Below, piece after piece: positions 1 to 8,542 of a stretch of 42,259 nt of DNA. Each line of letters begins with the position of its first letter. Positions within the stretch are counted from its first letter, which is position 1. The stretch comes from Candidatus Finniella inopinata. GTDB lineage: Bacteria; Pseudomonadota; Alphaproteobacteria; Paracaedibacterales; VGCI01. The notes below the pieces were generated by a model. It was given only the letters and a program-made list of their open reading frames with translations. It did not search any database and was not told the DNA's origin. Where the stretch lies: NCBI GenBank assembly GCA_945877185.1, contig CAMCRD010000007.1, positions 1 through 42,259 of the forward strand, read 5' to 3'. A program made the translations under genes and the position numbers.

Positions 1-20
1 TTCAACATACACGACATAGA

Positions 21-119
21 TCAATTCCGAATTTCTTCGCAAATATTCTGGCTGGATTGCTGGCTTATATTTTTAAACCCAAAAAACCAACGGTTTCTTT
101 TGCCCAGACTATTACTCAT
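21..119 (-). CDS. possible 32-residue phage peptide
   Basis: A short reading frame begins 26 bases after the stop of the tail-adaptor-like gene and encodes a basic peptide starting MSNSLGKRNRW. No clear Shine-Dalgarno sequence precedes it, so it may be only the spacer before the next tail gene; an ATG at positions 17-15 could start that next gene, which would run off the window. I recognise no family. It is listed because it is the only frame filling this gap in an otherwise tightly packed phage operon. Confidence 0.2.
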   Translation of the reverse strand: MSNSLGKRNRWFFGFKNISQQSSQNICEEIRN

Positions 120-145
120 AAATTTTTGCTTACGTCGAGCTGAGG

Positions 146-796
146 TTAGATAGAGCGATAAGCATTCTGGATAAACCCTTCGATGCGTACCTGCCGCTTG
201 CACTCTTCCAGCTTTTTCATGTATTGAAGGCGCAACCCATCCGCGAAAGCCGCATCGGATTGAAGGGAATACGCCACATTCGCCGCAAGGCTAAAGCTTG
301 CAAGGGTCGCATACAAATCGGGTACCAACTCTTGATTTTTTTCGGTGTCATGGTCATCGATTGAAAAGTAGGAGACCCTTGCTTCCCTTCCTCTCTTTCC
401 CATAATTTCATGCAGCATGACGCTGGACTGGTAGAAACAGGCATCGATCTTGCCCCCTTTGACCCAAAGGTGGCTTCCCGCATCGATGTACCATTCCCGA
501 CTTTGCGACGGCGCCATAACAAGTACGCGTTGGCAATCGTTGATGGGTGGGTTTCTGTTCCCATCCTTGAGTCTGACCTTTTCAAACTCATTGGGATGGT
601 CGGGTGTATAATTCCTGAACTCCGCAATGGAAAAAGGCCACGGACAAGCCATATAAGCTTCTTCCATCGCCGATTCGATAAACGTATTGGCCAGTTTTTC
701 CGCCCGTGTTGCCGTCGATGCCCTGGATATCCCCATCTCAACACCCAGAAGGGCGCACGCCTTGTGGATGATATCCAGGGAAATAGTGCTACTCAT
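146..796 (-). CDS. phage tail-adaptor / tail-tubular-A-like protein
   Basis: This 216-residue protein follows the major capsid gene with an ATGA stop/start overlap and has an internal AGGAGAGG ribosome-binding site, so translation is coupled to the capsid. Its N-terminus (HKACALLGVEMG, then a helix reaching a W/P-rich stretch CPWPFS) resembles gp11-type tail-tubular/adaptor proteins of podoviruses, which sit below the portal and gate the head-tail joint. Position immediately after capsid matches the podovirus order portal-scaffold-capsid-adaptor. The family call rests on weak motif resemblance plus synteny; the alternative is an unnamed head-completion protein. Confidence 0.6.
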   Translation of the reverse strand: MSSTISLDIIHKACALLGVEMGISRASTATRAEKLANTFIESAMEEAYMACPWPFSIAEFRNYTPDHPNEFEKVRLKDGNRNPPINDCQRVLVMAPSQSREWYIDAGSHLWVKGGKIDACFYQSSVMLHEIMGKRGREARVSYFSIDDHDTEKNQELVPDLYATLASFSLAANVAYSLQSDAAFADGLRLQYMKKLEECKRQVRIEGFIQNAYRSI

Positions 797-2019
797 GGCC
801 TCTCCTGCGGGTCTTTAGGCGAACAAGGCGCGGATGGCGGCATTACAGCGCCTTCGTCGGCTGCGTTAGCCGCCAAAAGCGGCAATGCCCCATGGTCTGC
901 TGCAACATACGGTGTTGCGCACTTGATGCACACAACGCCCCTGTCTTCCATGCGAACGGCTCCTACGGAATCCGATACATAAATGCTGTGAGCGTAGTGA
1001 TTTAAAGGCAGTTCATCGATTCTCGTGATAAACGCGCCCTTTACCCGCCCAAAGGTTACAGAGCTTTCCGCAAACGCATAACAATCACGGAAAGTATATA
1101 GGGGGTTTAAGTTCCCCAGGGCAGCAGCGGCAAGGCCAACCCTTGCGGGGAGCATATCCGTCAGGATAAATGTAAAGCCCATAAAGGTATTGATATCCCC
1201 CGAAACAAGGGCGCGTACCGTATTGTAATCAATGCTGGTAATCGCCGGATCGCCTAACAAGTCCGTAATTTGCTCAACGGTACATAAGAAATAAAACTTT
1301 TCGGTTTGGGATGGGTAAGCACGCTTCAACCGCTGCCGCGCGGCCATGAGTTTTTTGAGCGTGAGTATCGCCTTAGCGCGGTTCGTGTTTTGCGCGTCCG
1401 GCGTTGCTCCCATAATCACCGATGTTACTGGCTCATTAACCTCGTCAGCAGCGTCACCGTTTGCAGCGGCGGTTCCAATGGTTACCGTTGTATTCCCAGG
1501 CGAGCCTGTCAAATGGATAATGTTGCTGGCTGTCAAAAAGGGAAATGTCAGGTCGAGGCCATCTTGTGCCGCATTAACCCTTTTCCCGGGAACTGTCCGC
1601 CCGAGGGCTGCGATGATCTTCCTGTCCCAATCACGCCCCATGGCGTTCGCGGCGAGTTTGACGTACTTGCTCTTGGGGTCGATCAGCATATTGAGGTTAT
1701 CACCCCGATCCAGGCACGCATTCCAGTAAATCATTTGCGCATTTAACTGGCGGCGTTCCAGGGAAACCTGACGGATCGCTATTTGATCAGCAATGTTATA
1801 CCCCACATTATCCGCCCCAAACGCAACACCCTGGCCAGCAGCATTGACATGAGGCCGCTGCAAGGCTTCTGCGGTTCCAAGGGTCGTAAAATGCTCGACC
1901 TCATGCTCCATCAGTTCATTTTGGACGAGTTTGTGGAGGATTGACCCTTCTTGCTGAAGGGACATCTTCAGGTTAGCGTTGAATTGTTCCCGAATGGCGG
2001 GAAGTTGTTGAATAGACAT
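793..2019 (-). CDS. phage major capsid protein (Phage_capsid_2-like)
   Basis: This 408-residue protein lies directly downstream of the scaffold gene and starts with a GGGAG ribosome-binding site 7 bases before ATG. Early segments (residues about 65-140: VGYNIADQIAIRQVSLERRQ, then a D-rich region and AANAMGRDWDRKIIAALG) have the pattern of the Phage_capsid_2 group of HK97-fold coat proteins, in which a helix with an 'A.GR..D..II.A' signature follows the N-terminal arm. There is no sign of a fused protease, consistent with the separate scaffold. The C-terminal tail (residues about 365-408) is Ala/Pro-rich with two cysteines (IKCATP and APCSP), and may be surface-exposed. Gene order strongly supports the coat role; subfamily is less certain. 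Confidence 0.85.
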   Translation of the reverse strand: MSIQQLPAIREQFNANLKMSLQQEGSILHKLVQNELMEHEVEHFTTLGTAEALQRPHVNAAGQGVAFGADNVGYNIADQIAIRQVSLERRQLNAQMIYWNACLDRGDNLNMLIDPKSKYVKLAANAMGRDWDRKIIAALGRTVPGKRVNAAQDGLDLTFPFLTASNIIHLTGSPGNTTVTIGTAAANGDAADEVNEPVTSVIMGATPDAQNTNRAKAILTLKKLMAARQRLKRAYPSQTEKFYFLCTVEQITDLLGDPAITSIDYNTVRALVSGDINTFMGFTFILTDMLPARVGLAAAALGNLNPLYTFRDCYAFAESSVTFGRVKGAFITRIDELPLNHYAHSIYVSDSVGAVRMEDRGVVCIKCATPYVAADHGALPLLAANAADEGAVMPPSAPCSPKDPQERP

Positions 2020-2124
2020 GACGATGCTCCCTTAAAAAACATAAAAAATTTCTCAAAAATAAAGTTCTGAGACTTCTTCCATGTCTTTCCAGGTGAGTTA
2101 TCCAGCTAAGGGCTACAGGAAAGA

Positions 2125-3006
2125 TTATACATCCGATGTCTGTTGGGCGATCTTGTGAAGTCCGTCCATCTTCTTGATGGCTTCCTGACGCTTCTCAAAA
2201 TCGTTTCCCCTGTAGTCTAACTGAAAAGCCTCATCCATTTCAAGTCTTTTGATCTCATCTAGCGCGGTTTGCCTGGAAGTTGGCAATGTTGGCGAATCCC
2301 CCGTCACAAGGCGGTCAGAGGCGAACTTTTCCCCTACGCTGCTTAAAAACTGTACCAGGGCAGGATGATAGCTTGTTTGTTCCACCAACGCCGCTAATTC
2401 AGGGTTTCCAAACTGTCCCAAAGCCGCCTGTATTTGCTTCATCTTGAGATCCATCTGATCCCCAAACGTTTTTTCTAAAATAGTCAAGTTCTCAGACCGT
2501 GTCGTTTCTTCCCTTGTTTTGGCCTCCGAATCCATTTGGGCTGACAATTCGATCATGTGGTTTAACACCTTTTCTCCCTGCTTTCTGGTAAGGCCACTCT
2601 TATGCAAGATTTCTTCATAACGGGCAAGGACAGGCTCTTCATCCTCTCCTATTGGCAAGTTGTCGGGACGGTAACGTTTATCTTCCGGCCGTCCGATCTT
2701 CTTGTAAAAAGTATCCCATTCCGCCTCGGTCGCGTCATCCTTGGGGATTGCAATCCGGTTGGGGAATATTTTTTCAATTTCGAGGTACGCTTTAATACAA
2801 CTCGCTTCATCCTTGAATTTAGCCAGGGACGGCGCATTTTTTAACTCATCCGGCAGGGTATCCCTCCAATTAGAGGCATTCGTATCAGAAACTTTTTTGT
2901 TGGGGTCAGGCGTGTCGGAAGGGTTGGCCTCTTCAACGTTCGTGTCTCCCACACGTGCTTCTGCAATTGTCGTTTCAATCGAATTCAAATGGGGTTGTTC
3001 TGTCAT
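2125..3006 (-). CDS. phage scaffolding protein
   Basis: This 293-residue, strongly charged protein has no membrane segments. The N-terminal 50 residues are acidic and low-complexity, followed by a motif (DTLPDELKNAPSLAKFKD) seen at the start of many phage scaffolds, and the remainder is predicted mostly helical with E/K/Q-rich coiled coil. Scaffolds assemble with the portal and coat to shape the procapsid and are then lost. It lies between portal/Bbp19-like genes and capsid as in podoviruses, has a strong AGGAGAG ribosome-binding site, and its start overlaps the previous gene by 32 bases. No protease motif is visible. Confidence 0.8.
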   Translation of the reverse strand: MTEQPHLNSIETTIAEARVGDTNVEEANPSDTPDPNKKVSDTNASNWRDTLPDELKNAPSLAKFKDEASCIKAYLEIEKIFPNRIAIPKDDATEAEWDTFYKKIGRPEDKRYRPDNLPIGEDEEPVLARYEEILHKSGLTRKQGEKVLNHMIELSAQMDSEAKTREETTRSENLTILEKTFGDQMDLKMKQIQAALGQFGNPELAALVEQTSYHPALVQFLSSVGEKFASDRLVTGDSPTLPTSRQTALDEIKRLEMDEAFQLDYRGNDFEKRQEAIKKMDGLHKIAQQTSDV

Positions 3007-3286
3007 AAGGCTCTCCTGCTCTATTATGGATAGGGGTTGGGTTCAATAAATGGATAATTTCAAGGGCAAGGGCGCGTTTTCCCTCGTTAAAGGCCGTGCT
3101 TAAAGGGGCTTCCCCCGTAAAGCTGATGGTGTGCATCAATCCCCGTTGGGCGATGTCCGCCAGCACAATTCTACCGTTTTCCGATAAAAAGGCATCCCGA
3201 TAGGCCTTGCGTATCTTTTCCAGATCGTAAGACTTCCGGTCTGTCGGGTCAGGTGGATAAAGCAGCTTTTCAAAATCCAGAATCAT
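2975..3286 (-). CDS. Bbp19-like small phage protein
   Basis: This 103-residue protein has the layout of the Bbp19-like family found beside portal genes in podoviruses of the Bordetella BPP-1 type: a helix (YRDAFLSENGRIVLADIAQRG), a central S/T-rich turn and a second helix ending GKRALALEIIHLLN. It overlaps both the portal stop (by 4 bases, ATGA-type) and the scaffold start (by 32 bases), and has an AGGAGGAG ribosome-binding site. The molecular role of the family is not established; a structural or assembly role is inferred from position. Confidence 0.65.
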   Translation of the reverse strand: MILDFEKLLYPPDPTDRKSYDLEKIRKAYRDAFLSENGRIVLADIAQRGLMHTISFTGEAPLSTAFNEGKRALALEIIHLLNPTPIHNRAGEPYDRTTPFEFD

Positions 3287-4827
3287 CTGGCTCCTCCTTG
3301 CGCTTGTAGAGCTTGCATTTGTTCTATTTGCATCGCTCGCTTTTGCTGTACCTGGATTTTCTCTTCTTCCGTGTTTAAAATGTCTTGAGGGACGCCCTTA
3401 AGGTCGACAAATTTTCGCAACACCCGATCCCAATTCAGGTTATCGTAAATTTCGGGGTACACATTTGGGATGCCTGAGCGTTGCAGGAAGCCCAGAACCG
3501 CTTCTGTGCTGTTATAAGCTGCGGATTTCTGAGCCATTGAAAGCGGGGAAATATACTGGATATCAATGTCTGGCACGGAATTTTGGTGACCTTCTAATCC
3601 TTCAATTCGCCCGTATTTCCCTAAAATGTGATAGACTGCCATAATCAGGGGATTTAAAAACTCCGTTTCAATCCGTCCCACAATCGCCCCCATCAGGCGC
3701 ATTTTTTCTTCGTAACGCTTGTCCACTTCGTCGGCTGTCATCTCCTTTGACTCATTCCCCATGCGGAAGATATCAATATAAAACGCTTTCATAATGGCAT
3801 CGCGGCATTGCGCCATTTCCTCAAACGAGATTTGAACATTCTCCATGGGTGAGACATTTTTGACAGGATCGGTAATACCATTGCGGTAAAAGTTGATTGA
3901 CCCTGGCGTAATGGAAAGGGGGAGGTGGTACCCGTTCTCAGGTACCAGCAACGGTGGGTCTAACGCCTTTTTCATGATTTTGATATGGTCTTGACGTAAG
4001 GTGTTGAGCAACTTGATATCCGGCATGACATGACCGCCAGGAGCCGACCCATACCCATCGGAATCTTCTTCCACCACCCACCGCGCCACCAGAAACGGGA
4101 AGTAACTATAATGCCCTTCTTCAATCAGACGGGTATTCCCAAAATCTATATAGGCCGATTCATAAGGAAACCCCTTCTTTGCATCGTTTTTACGTACCGC
4201 ATGAAGAATTTCCACTTTTTCGTCTTGCCTGTTTTCCAAAAGCATTTTTTGAAACACCGCATCCTTTGGCCATTTGAGGCTTGCGTTTCGGGCGGTGAGC
4301 AAAAAGAATCGATAGAGCGTATCCACCTGTCCCAGCAGGTTCTCCTCAAAATAACATTCCTTTAAGTGAAGGGCGCGAAAGAACATCAGGTCAGGAAGTT
4401 CAGGGGCTTCTTCTATATAGAACACGGCTGTCCCGCGTCCTGTGAGGCTCAAGAAAAATATGTGAACCTGGTTATAGAAATTGTTGGCAGGATCGGAAAA
4501 GACTTTGTAAATCTCCGATTCTGTCCCATCCCGCCAAAACTTCAAGTCGGGATCATCGATAGGGGGATTCTGAGAATTGGGATTCTTTCGGCTTGCAGCT
4601 AAGTTAAACCACGGGTATGAGGGGTTCACAAGGAGCATCTGAATGCCGGACGCCAATTGTTCACGGCACCAAATCGGCGTGGAGTCAAAAATCGTCCTAT
4701 TGCTTTTGATGGCGTTTTGCGGACAAACATATCGATCAATATCCGCCCACACACTTTCCCACCGCTCCCGCTTGCGCTTTAAGGCTTCAAAATGCTCCGT
4801 CAGGTTTTTAATCCGGTTAATGTCCAT
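3283..4827 (-). CDS. phage portal (head-tail connector) protein
   Basis: This is a podoviral portal protein of about 514 residues, which forms the dodecameric ring through which DNA enters and leaves the head. The preferred start is the ATG at 4827 (MDINRIKNLTEHFEALK), because GGAGG lies 8 bases upstream; a longer frame reaches 4896 but lacks such a site. Visible family features are the N-terminal helical region with ERWESVWADIDRYVCP, the central CREQLASGIQMLLVNPSYPW clamp region, and the C-terminal basic/helical part with KYGRIEGLEG and PLSMAQKSA, the last typical of Head-tail_con (PF12236) proteins. It overlaps the coiled-coil gene by 11 bases. Confidence 0.88.
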   Translation of the reverse strand: MDINRIKNLTEHFEALKRKRERWESVWADIDRYVCPQNAIKSNRTIFDSTPIWCREQLASGIQMLLVNPSYPWFNLAASRKNPNSQNPPIDDPDLKFWRDGTESEIYKVFSDPANNFYNQVHIFFLSLTGRGTAVFYIEEAPELPDLMFFRALHLKECYFEENLLGQVDTLYRFFLLTARNASLKWPKDAVFQKMLLENRQDEKVEILHAVRKNDAKKGFPYESAYIDFGNTRLIEEGHYSYFPFLVARWVVEEDSDGYGSAPGGHVMPDIKLLNTLRQDHIKIMKKALDPPLLVPENGYHLPLSITPGSINFYRNGITDPVKNVSPMENVQISFEEMAQCRDAIMKAFYIDIFRMGNESKEMTADEVDKRYEEKMRLMGAIVGRIETEFLNPLIMAVYHILGKYGRIEGLEGHQNSVPDIDIQYISPLSMAQKSAAYNSTEAVLGFLQRSGIPNVYPEIYDNLNWDRVLRKFVDLKGVPQDILNTEEEKIQVQQKRAMQIEQMQALQAQGGAR

Positions 4828-6448
4828 AATTGAGGCCTCCTGAACGCGGCAGTGGCAATGTTCCCAAACCCCCCTTTTTGTTTTCATTGGATGCAAGTCT
4901 TGAAAGAGGGCGTTTATTTGATTTCATGAGGGTGCCAAAAGTTTTCATCAATTCTGGATTTAACAGGGAGCGGTTGGGCGACCTTGCCGTACTGCCAGGC
5001 AAAATCCCTAAGTTCGCAATATCTTCCGAAGACCTGATTTTTCCCAACGCCTCGCTGAGTTGGGGCAGTTCTGCCAGCGTCGGCAAGGTCGGCATATCAA
5101 AATGTTTGATGCTCATGGCCAGACCCCCAAACTCAGGCATCTTGATTTTGGTATCAAACACGCGGGATTTAAAATCAACGCGGTTCAAAGGCGTCTTGTT
5201 CCAATCGGGAATGCCGCCCACCTTGTAATCCTCGGCTGAAAAATCCGAATATGCGCCAAACTTTTCTAAATTCTTCTGGATGTCATTCTTTACGCTATTT
5301 AATGTCCCAAAGACGCTGAGTCCTGTTGCCAGGTTTGTAAGACCTGATCCAAGTCCTATAGCTGCACCCGCCCCCATTGTCGCCAAACCCATCGCACCAG
5401 CTTTTATTAGCGCGGAGTTGCCAGCCCTTTCCTGGTAGCGTTGCCCATGGAACTCAACTTCTTGTTGCAACCCCTTCAGGCGGTTCACCAACTGGTCTTG
5501 ATAAGCATTCGTACCAACCAACTCTTTTTGTAAGGTTTCCGCTTCACCCTTTTTGGCGGTATATCCTTTCTCAAGGTCGGTTAGCTTTTCCTGAAAAGCC
5601 TTTAAGCCTTCCGCTTGTCCCTTAAATGCCTCTTGATCCTCAGAAAACCTTTTTAATTCGGGTTCAAGCATGTTTTGGTAGGTATTGATGTATTGTGCCT
5701 TACGTTCAAGCTTCTCCTGTCCGCGCCGGATATCGCGATCTTCCGCTTCGATGCCTTGGTAATCCTTTTGAAGACCTTTAAGTTCCAGGGCGATCTTCTG
5801 GTGCGTTTCTGACAATCCGGCATGTTTGGACTTGATTGTTTCTTCGGTTTGTTTGTGTAAAGGTTCCAACGCTTTGACCATCTTTTGATGCCGCGTAAAA
5901 AGTTCAGGGGATGTTTCTCTGGAAAGCCCCTTGAGCTTTTCTTTGCTGGCTTCGGCTTCCCTGTACTTTTGTTCATACTGCCCGACAAGTGTTTTAATTT
6001 CCCCCTCGTCAATTGCCTTTGTTGCTTCCGTAATTTCTTTGAGTTTCTGTTCAAGGGGGGTTGCCTTTTCCTCAAGCCTTGCGCTTCTATCCTCTAACTG
6101 GCTTTTACGCTTTAGAAGTTCATTGCCTTTGGCTTCCACCTCTCCGATGGTCTTGCTATAGTGTTGGCCTAAGCCTTTTAAATTTTGCTCATCATACTCA
6201 AGCCGTCTCAAGGTATTCTTATAGTCTTTGTGGAGGGTCTTTTGCTGCCTGTCCAAACCTGAAAGCTCACCCAGCATTTGCTGCAGCCGTTTTTGTTGCG
6301 CTGCGGCCTGTGCATTCGCCTGGGCAAGATTATTCTTCTGCTGGTCAAACTGTTCCCTGGCAGCCGTACCCTTTTGCCTTGAGGCACGCTCGCCCGTGAC
6401 CCGTTCAATAAAACGTCCAGGTGCGCCTAAAAATCCAAATATTCTCAT
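4817..6448 (-). CDS. coiled-coil phage protein with glycine-rich hydrophobic segment (possible ejection protein)
   Basis: This 543-residue protein lies between TerL and portal. Residues about 25-345 are an almost uninterrupted E/K/Q-rich coiled coil with many heptads. Residues about 350-390 form a Gly/Ala-rich hydrophobic stretch (IKAGAMGLATMGAGAAIGLG), followed by a less regular 150-residue tail ending KNKKGGLGTLPLPRSGG. Long helical proteins with an AG-rich membrane-active segment are typical of podovirus internal virion/ejection proteins, but those normally lie after the tail genes, so the position is unusual. I do not recognise a named family; the role is inference. The start has an AAGGGAA ribosome-binding site and the gene runs 11 bases into the portal start. 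Confidence 0.6.
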   Translation of the reverse strand: MRIFGFLGAPGRFIERVTGERASRQKGTAAREQFDQQKNNLAQANAQAAAQQKRLQQMLGELSGLDRQQKTLHKDYKNTLRRLEYDEQNLKGLGQHYSKTIGEVEAKGNELLKRKSQLEDRSARLEEKATPLEQKLKEITEATKAIDEGEIKTLVGQYEQKYREAEASKEKLKGLSRETSPELFTRHQKMVKALEPLHKQTEETIKSKHAGLSETHQKIALELKGLQKDYQGIEAEDRDIRRGQEKLERKAQYINTYQNMLEPELKRFSEDQEAFKGQAEGLKAFQEKLTDLEKGYTAKKGEAETLQKELVGTNAYQDQLVNRLKGLQQEVEFHGQRYQERAGNSALIKAGAMGLATMGAGAAIGLGSGLTNLATGLSVFGTLNSVKNDIQKNLEKFGAYSDFSAEDYKVGGIPDWNKTPLNRVDFKSRVFDTKIKMPEFGGLAMSIKHFDMPTLPTLAELPQLSEALGKIRSSEDIANLGILPGSTARSPNRSLLNPELMKTFGTLMKSNKRPLSRLASNENKKGGLGTLPLPRSGGLNYGH

Positions 6449-6465
6449 CTGGTTCCCTTAACCCA

Positions 6466-7836
6466 TTAAAATCCTAAAACGTCATATTCCGAAACCGTTC
6501 GCCTTGATTTTAGAGACCGTAACCCTTCCGAGAGGCGGTCACGCATCGCATTGGTCTTCGCGTCCATCGCCATGTAACAAAATGCTTCCGCAATATCGGT
6601 TGCCCTTGTGGAACTGGAATGGGTTGTCCGCTTTGAGGCATCAAACTCATATAGCCCTTGAATCCCCGAATAGCACTTTTGGGCGTCAATCCGACAAGAC
6701 TTCAAAAACTCCCGTGCCTTGCCGATCATTTCTTCCCGCTGGTACCGAAGCCCCAAATGGAACGGCTCAAAGGCCAGCTTCTTGGCAAGCTCATTGCACT
6801 GGCTCAGTCGCGTATCCAGCACCGGAACCTGTCGCCGTCCCATATCGTGCGGCAAGGTATTCTTCCCATACACGTAAGGGCGGAACCTCAAATGGTTCAG
6901 GTAAAACTCGATGTCCTTCCCGCGGGATATGAAGAAATCAATCACATTTACTGATTCCGTTGTTTCTTGCACAAACCAGATCGCCGTATAGTCCACAATC
7001 CCCACGTCCCAATAGGTGTTGACCTTGTAGGCAGGGTTGTAGGGAACATCGGCAATACGCCCTTCCGCTTCTGCCTCTCGAAGCGAAGCCCCAAAAGTGC
7101 TTCCTTCCTGAATCCCTGTGTATTTGTATGCTTCAAAGTCACAATAGAACTCCCGCCTTACTTGCGCTTCAGTCATTCCTTCTGCCCGTAAAGCCTCCAA
7201 CTGGTCAACGCGCACGAGGGGGTTGCCCTCGTGATCAAAGGTATCCTCAATGGTTAGGGTTTCCACAAAATACCCTTTTCGCCCCAGGCTCTTGCGGTAA
7301 ATATCCTCTCCATGGGGCTTTTTTGGATCATCTGACGGCGTATACAGAAACAGCAACCAGCCGTTCGACCGTACCATCATCGGCTGAATGACCGCCAAAA
7401 ACGCCTTGGGGTTCTGGAAGGAGTACTCTGATAAGACAGCCCCCTTGATCCCCGCTCCCCGCAAGCGTGAAGGTGCGCTTGCCCCCACAAACTGGATCAA
7501 CGACCCGTTCTTCAACTCAATGCGAAGCTTTGATGCGCTTTGGGAAACGATCAGCCCTTCAGGGATATAGGAGAGGTAAGGCCGCCCTTCCAGCGTCATG
7601 CCGTCCCAAATGGTCGTCTTTGCCTGTTCTTCCGTGGGGAACACATACCAGTACACCCCAGGGTCTTTCAAAGCCGCCGCCGTGATCCAGTTGATCCCCA
7701 CAATGTCTTTCCCTGCACGTCGGTGCCACACCGCAACCGCCCGCTTCCCGCCACCTTCTAAAAAATTCCACAAGGGAACCTGGTACGCGTAGGGGTGCCA
7801 ATTAACCGGAAATGAGATAGGCTTTTTTACAGGCAT
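6466..7836 (-). CDS. terL: terminase large subunit
   Basis: This 456-residue DNA-packaging motor couples ATP hydrolysis to DNA translocation and cuts concatemers. The ATPase has a classic terminase Walker A, HRRAGKD (residues 38-44), and a Walker-B/catalytic-glutamate segment GAVLSEYSF (E137). The C-terminal RNase-H-like nuclease begins at YWDVGIVDYTA (D277). Length matches podoviral/T7-DE3-type large subunits. No strong Shine-Dalgarno is visible before the ATG. A perfect 14-base palindrome lies 34 bases upstream and may be its promoter or operator. The immediate upstream neighbours are DUF1828 and Rpn accessory genes rather than the small subunit. Confidence 0.93.
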   Translation of the reverse strand: MPVKKPISFPVNWHPYAYQVPLWNFLEGGGKRAVAVWHRRAGKDIVGINWITAAALKDPGVYWYVFPTEEQAKTTIWDGMTLEGRPYLSYIPEGLIVSQSASKLRIELKNGSLIQFVGASAPSRLRGAGIKGAVLSEYSFQNPKAFLAVIQPMMVRSNGWLLFLYTPSDDPKKPHGEDIYRKSLGRKGYFVETLTIEDTFDHEGNPLVRVDQLEALRAEGMTEAQVRREFYCDFEAYKYTGIQEGSTFGASLREAEAEGRIADVPYNPAYKVNTYWDVGIVDYTAIWFVQETTESVNVIDFFISRGKDIEFYLNHLRFRPYVYGKNTLPHDMGRRQVPVLDTRLSQCNELAKKLAFEPFHLGLRYQREEMIGKAREFLKSCRIDAQKCYSGIQGLYEFDASKRTTHSSSTRATDIAEAFCYMAMDAKTNAMRDRLSEGLRSLKSRRTVSEYDVLGF

Positions 7837-7869
7837 GTACGTTTCACAAAAAAAAGGACAGCAATATAC

Positions 7870-7890
7870 GGTATTATAATACCATATATG
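7870..7890 (-). promoter_or_regulatory. palindromic promoter/operator-like motif upstream of terL
   Basis: GGTATTATAATACC (7870-7883) is a perfect 14-base palindrome extended by ATATATG. It contains TATAAT and lies 34-54 bases upstream of the terL start. A 21-base near-copy (3 mismatches) lies at 10260-10280. It could be an operator, a phage late promoter, or both. Confidence 0.5.
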
Positions 7891-7959
7891 TTGTGCTCTT
7901 TTCTAGAGGAACTTTATTGCTATTCTATTTTGGGAGAGGAATCGTTTATGTCGGCTTTA

Positions 7960-8427
7960 CTATCTCTTCAGCTTCTGATAGCTCAGAGGGTCTATCAGGT
8001 AAGACAAGGAATGAAGGATTATGATTGCTTGGGTAAGATTCTTGAGATACATAGGAAAATCAGCTACCTGAGTAGTTACGCAAAACGCTCTATTAACGTA
8101 TTCGATTTCAAATCGTTTAGATGTCGCATCTAAAAGTTTTTGTACTCTTTGGTCGTTAGGGGAAAATCCAAACCGCATAAGTTCTTGTATCACATACCCA
8201 TTGTCAGTCAGCAAGTAACCATTTTCACTTTTTGTCACATAGATTTGAATATAATCATTATCTGCATCCAAAAAAGGCATTGTGATTGTTAAAATGCCAA
8301 AATCTTCTTCAAAATTAGTTTGATTATCGAGCCAGCACTTATTCCAATCAGCAAGACCTGCAATCTCTGTCGAAATATCTCTTTTCTTTTCGTATAGCTC
8401 AGATATCGTCTCGAATTGCTCAGACAT
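7960..8427 (-). CDS. DUF1828 domain protein
   Basis: This 155-residue protein carries one DUF1828 domain. The signature is visible as ITMPFLDADNDYIQIYV followed by GYLLTDNGYVIQEL (residues about 50-85) and a second half with RFEIEYVNRAFCV and KNLTQAIIILHSL. DUF1828 proteins are frequently encoded on phages and defence or toxin-antitoxin loci, sometimes joined to DUF1829, which is absent here; their biochemical function is unknown. It lies between Rpn and terL on the same strand, as accessory cargo inside the terminase module. The start is supported by an AGGAGAG site. A GGTTTATAATAATACC sequence 44 bases upstream resembles the terL operator-like motif. Confidence 0.8.
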   Translation of the reverse strand: MSEQFETISELYEKKRDISTEIAGLADWNKCWLDNQTNFEEDFGILTITMPFLDADNDYIQIYVTKSENGYLLTDNGYVIQELMRFGFSPNDQRVQKLLDATSKRFEIEYVNRAFCVTTQVADFPMYLKNLTQAIIILHSLSYLIDPLSYQKLKR

Positions 8428-8470
8428 GCCCTTAACTCTCCTTTCTCGTTAATCAATTAGCAATTTTAAT

Positions 8471-8486
8471 GGTTTATAATAATACC
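8471..8486 (-). promoter_or_regulatory. degenerate operator-like motif upstream of the DUF1828 gene
   Basis: GGTTTATAATAATACC keeps the outer GGT and ATACC half-sites and the TATAAT core of the motif at 7870, but is two bases longer. It lies 44 bases before the DUF1828 start. A 14-base AT palindrome (CTTAAAATTTTAAG) also lies nearby at 8507-8520. The similarity is suggestive only. Confidence 0.25.
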
Positions 8487-8542
8487 TCAATCTTTTCCAA
8501 CACCCTCTTAAAATTTTAAGGGGAGAAAATATGATCAATTGC

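Noticed and set aside
7888-8133. 81-residue plus-strand frame opposite the DUF1828 gene
   Set aside because: It largely overlaps the DUF1828 gene in antisense and starts inside the operator-like motif without a ribosome-binding site.
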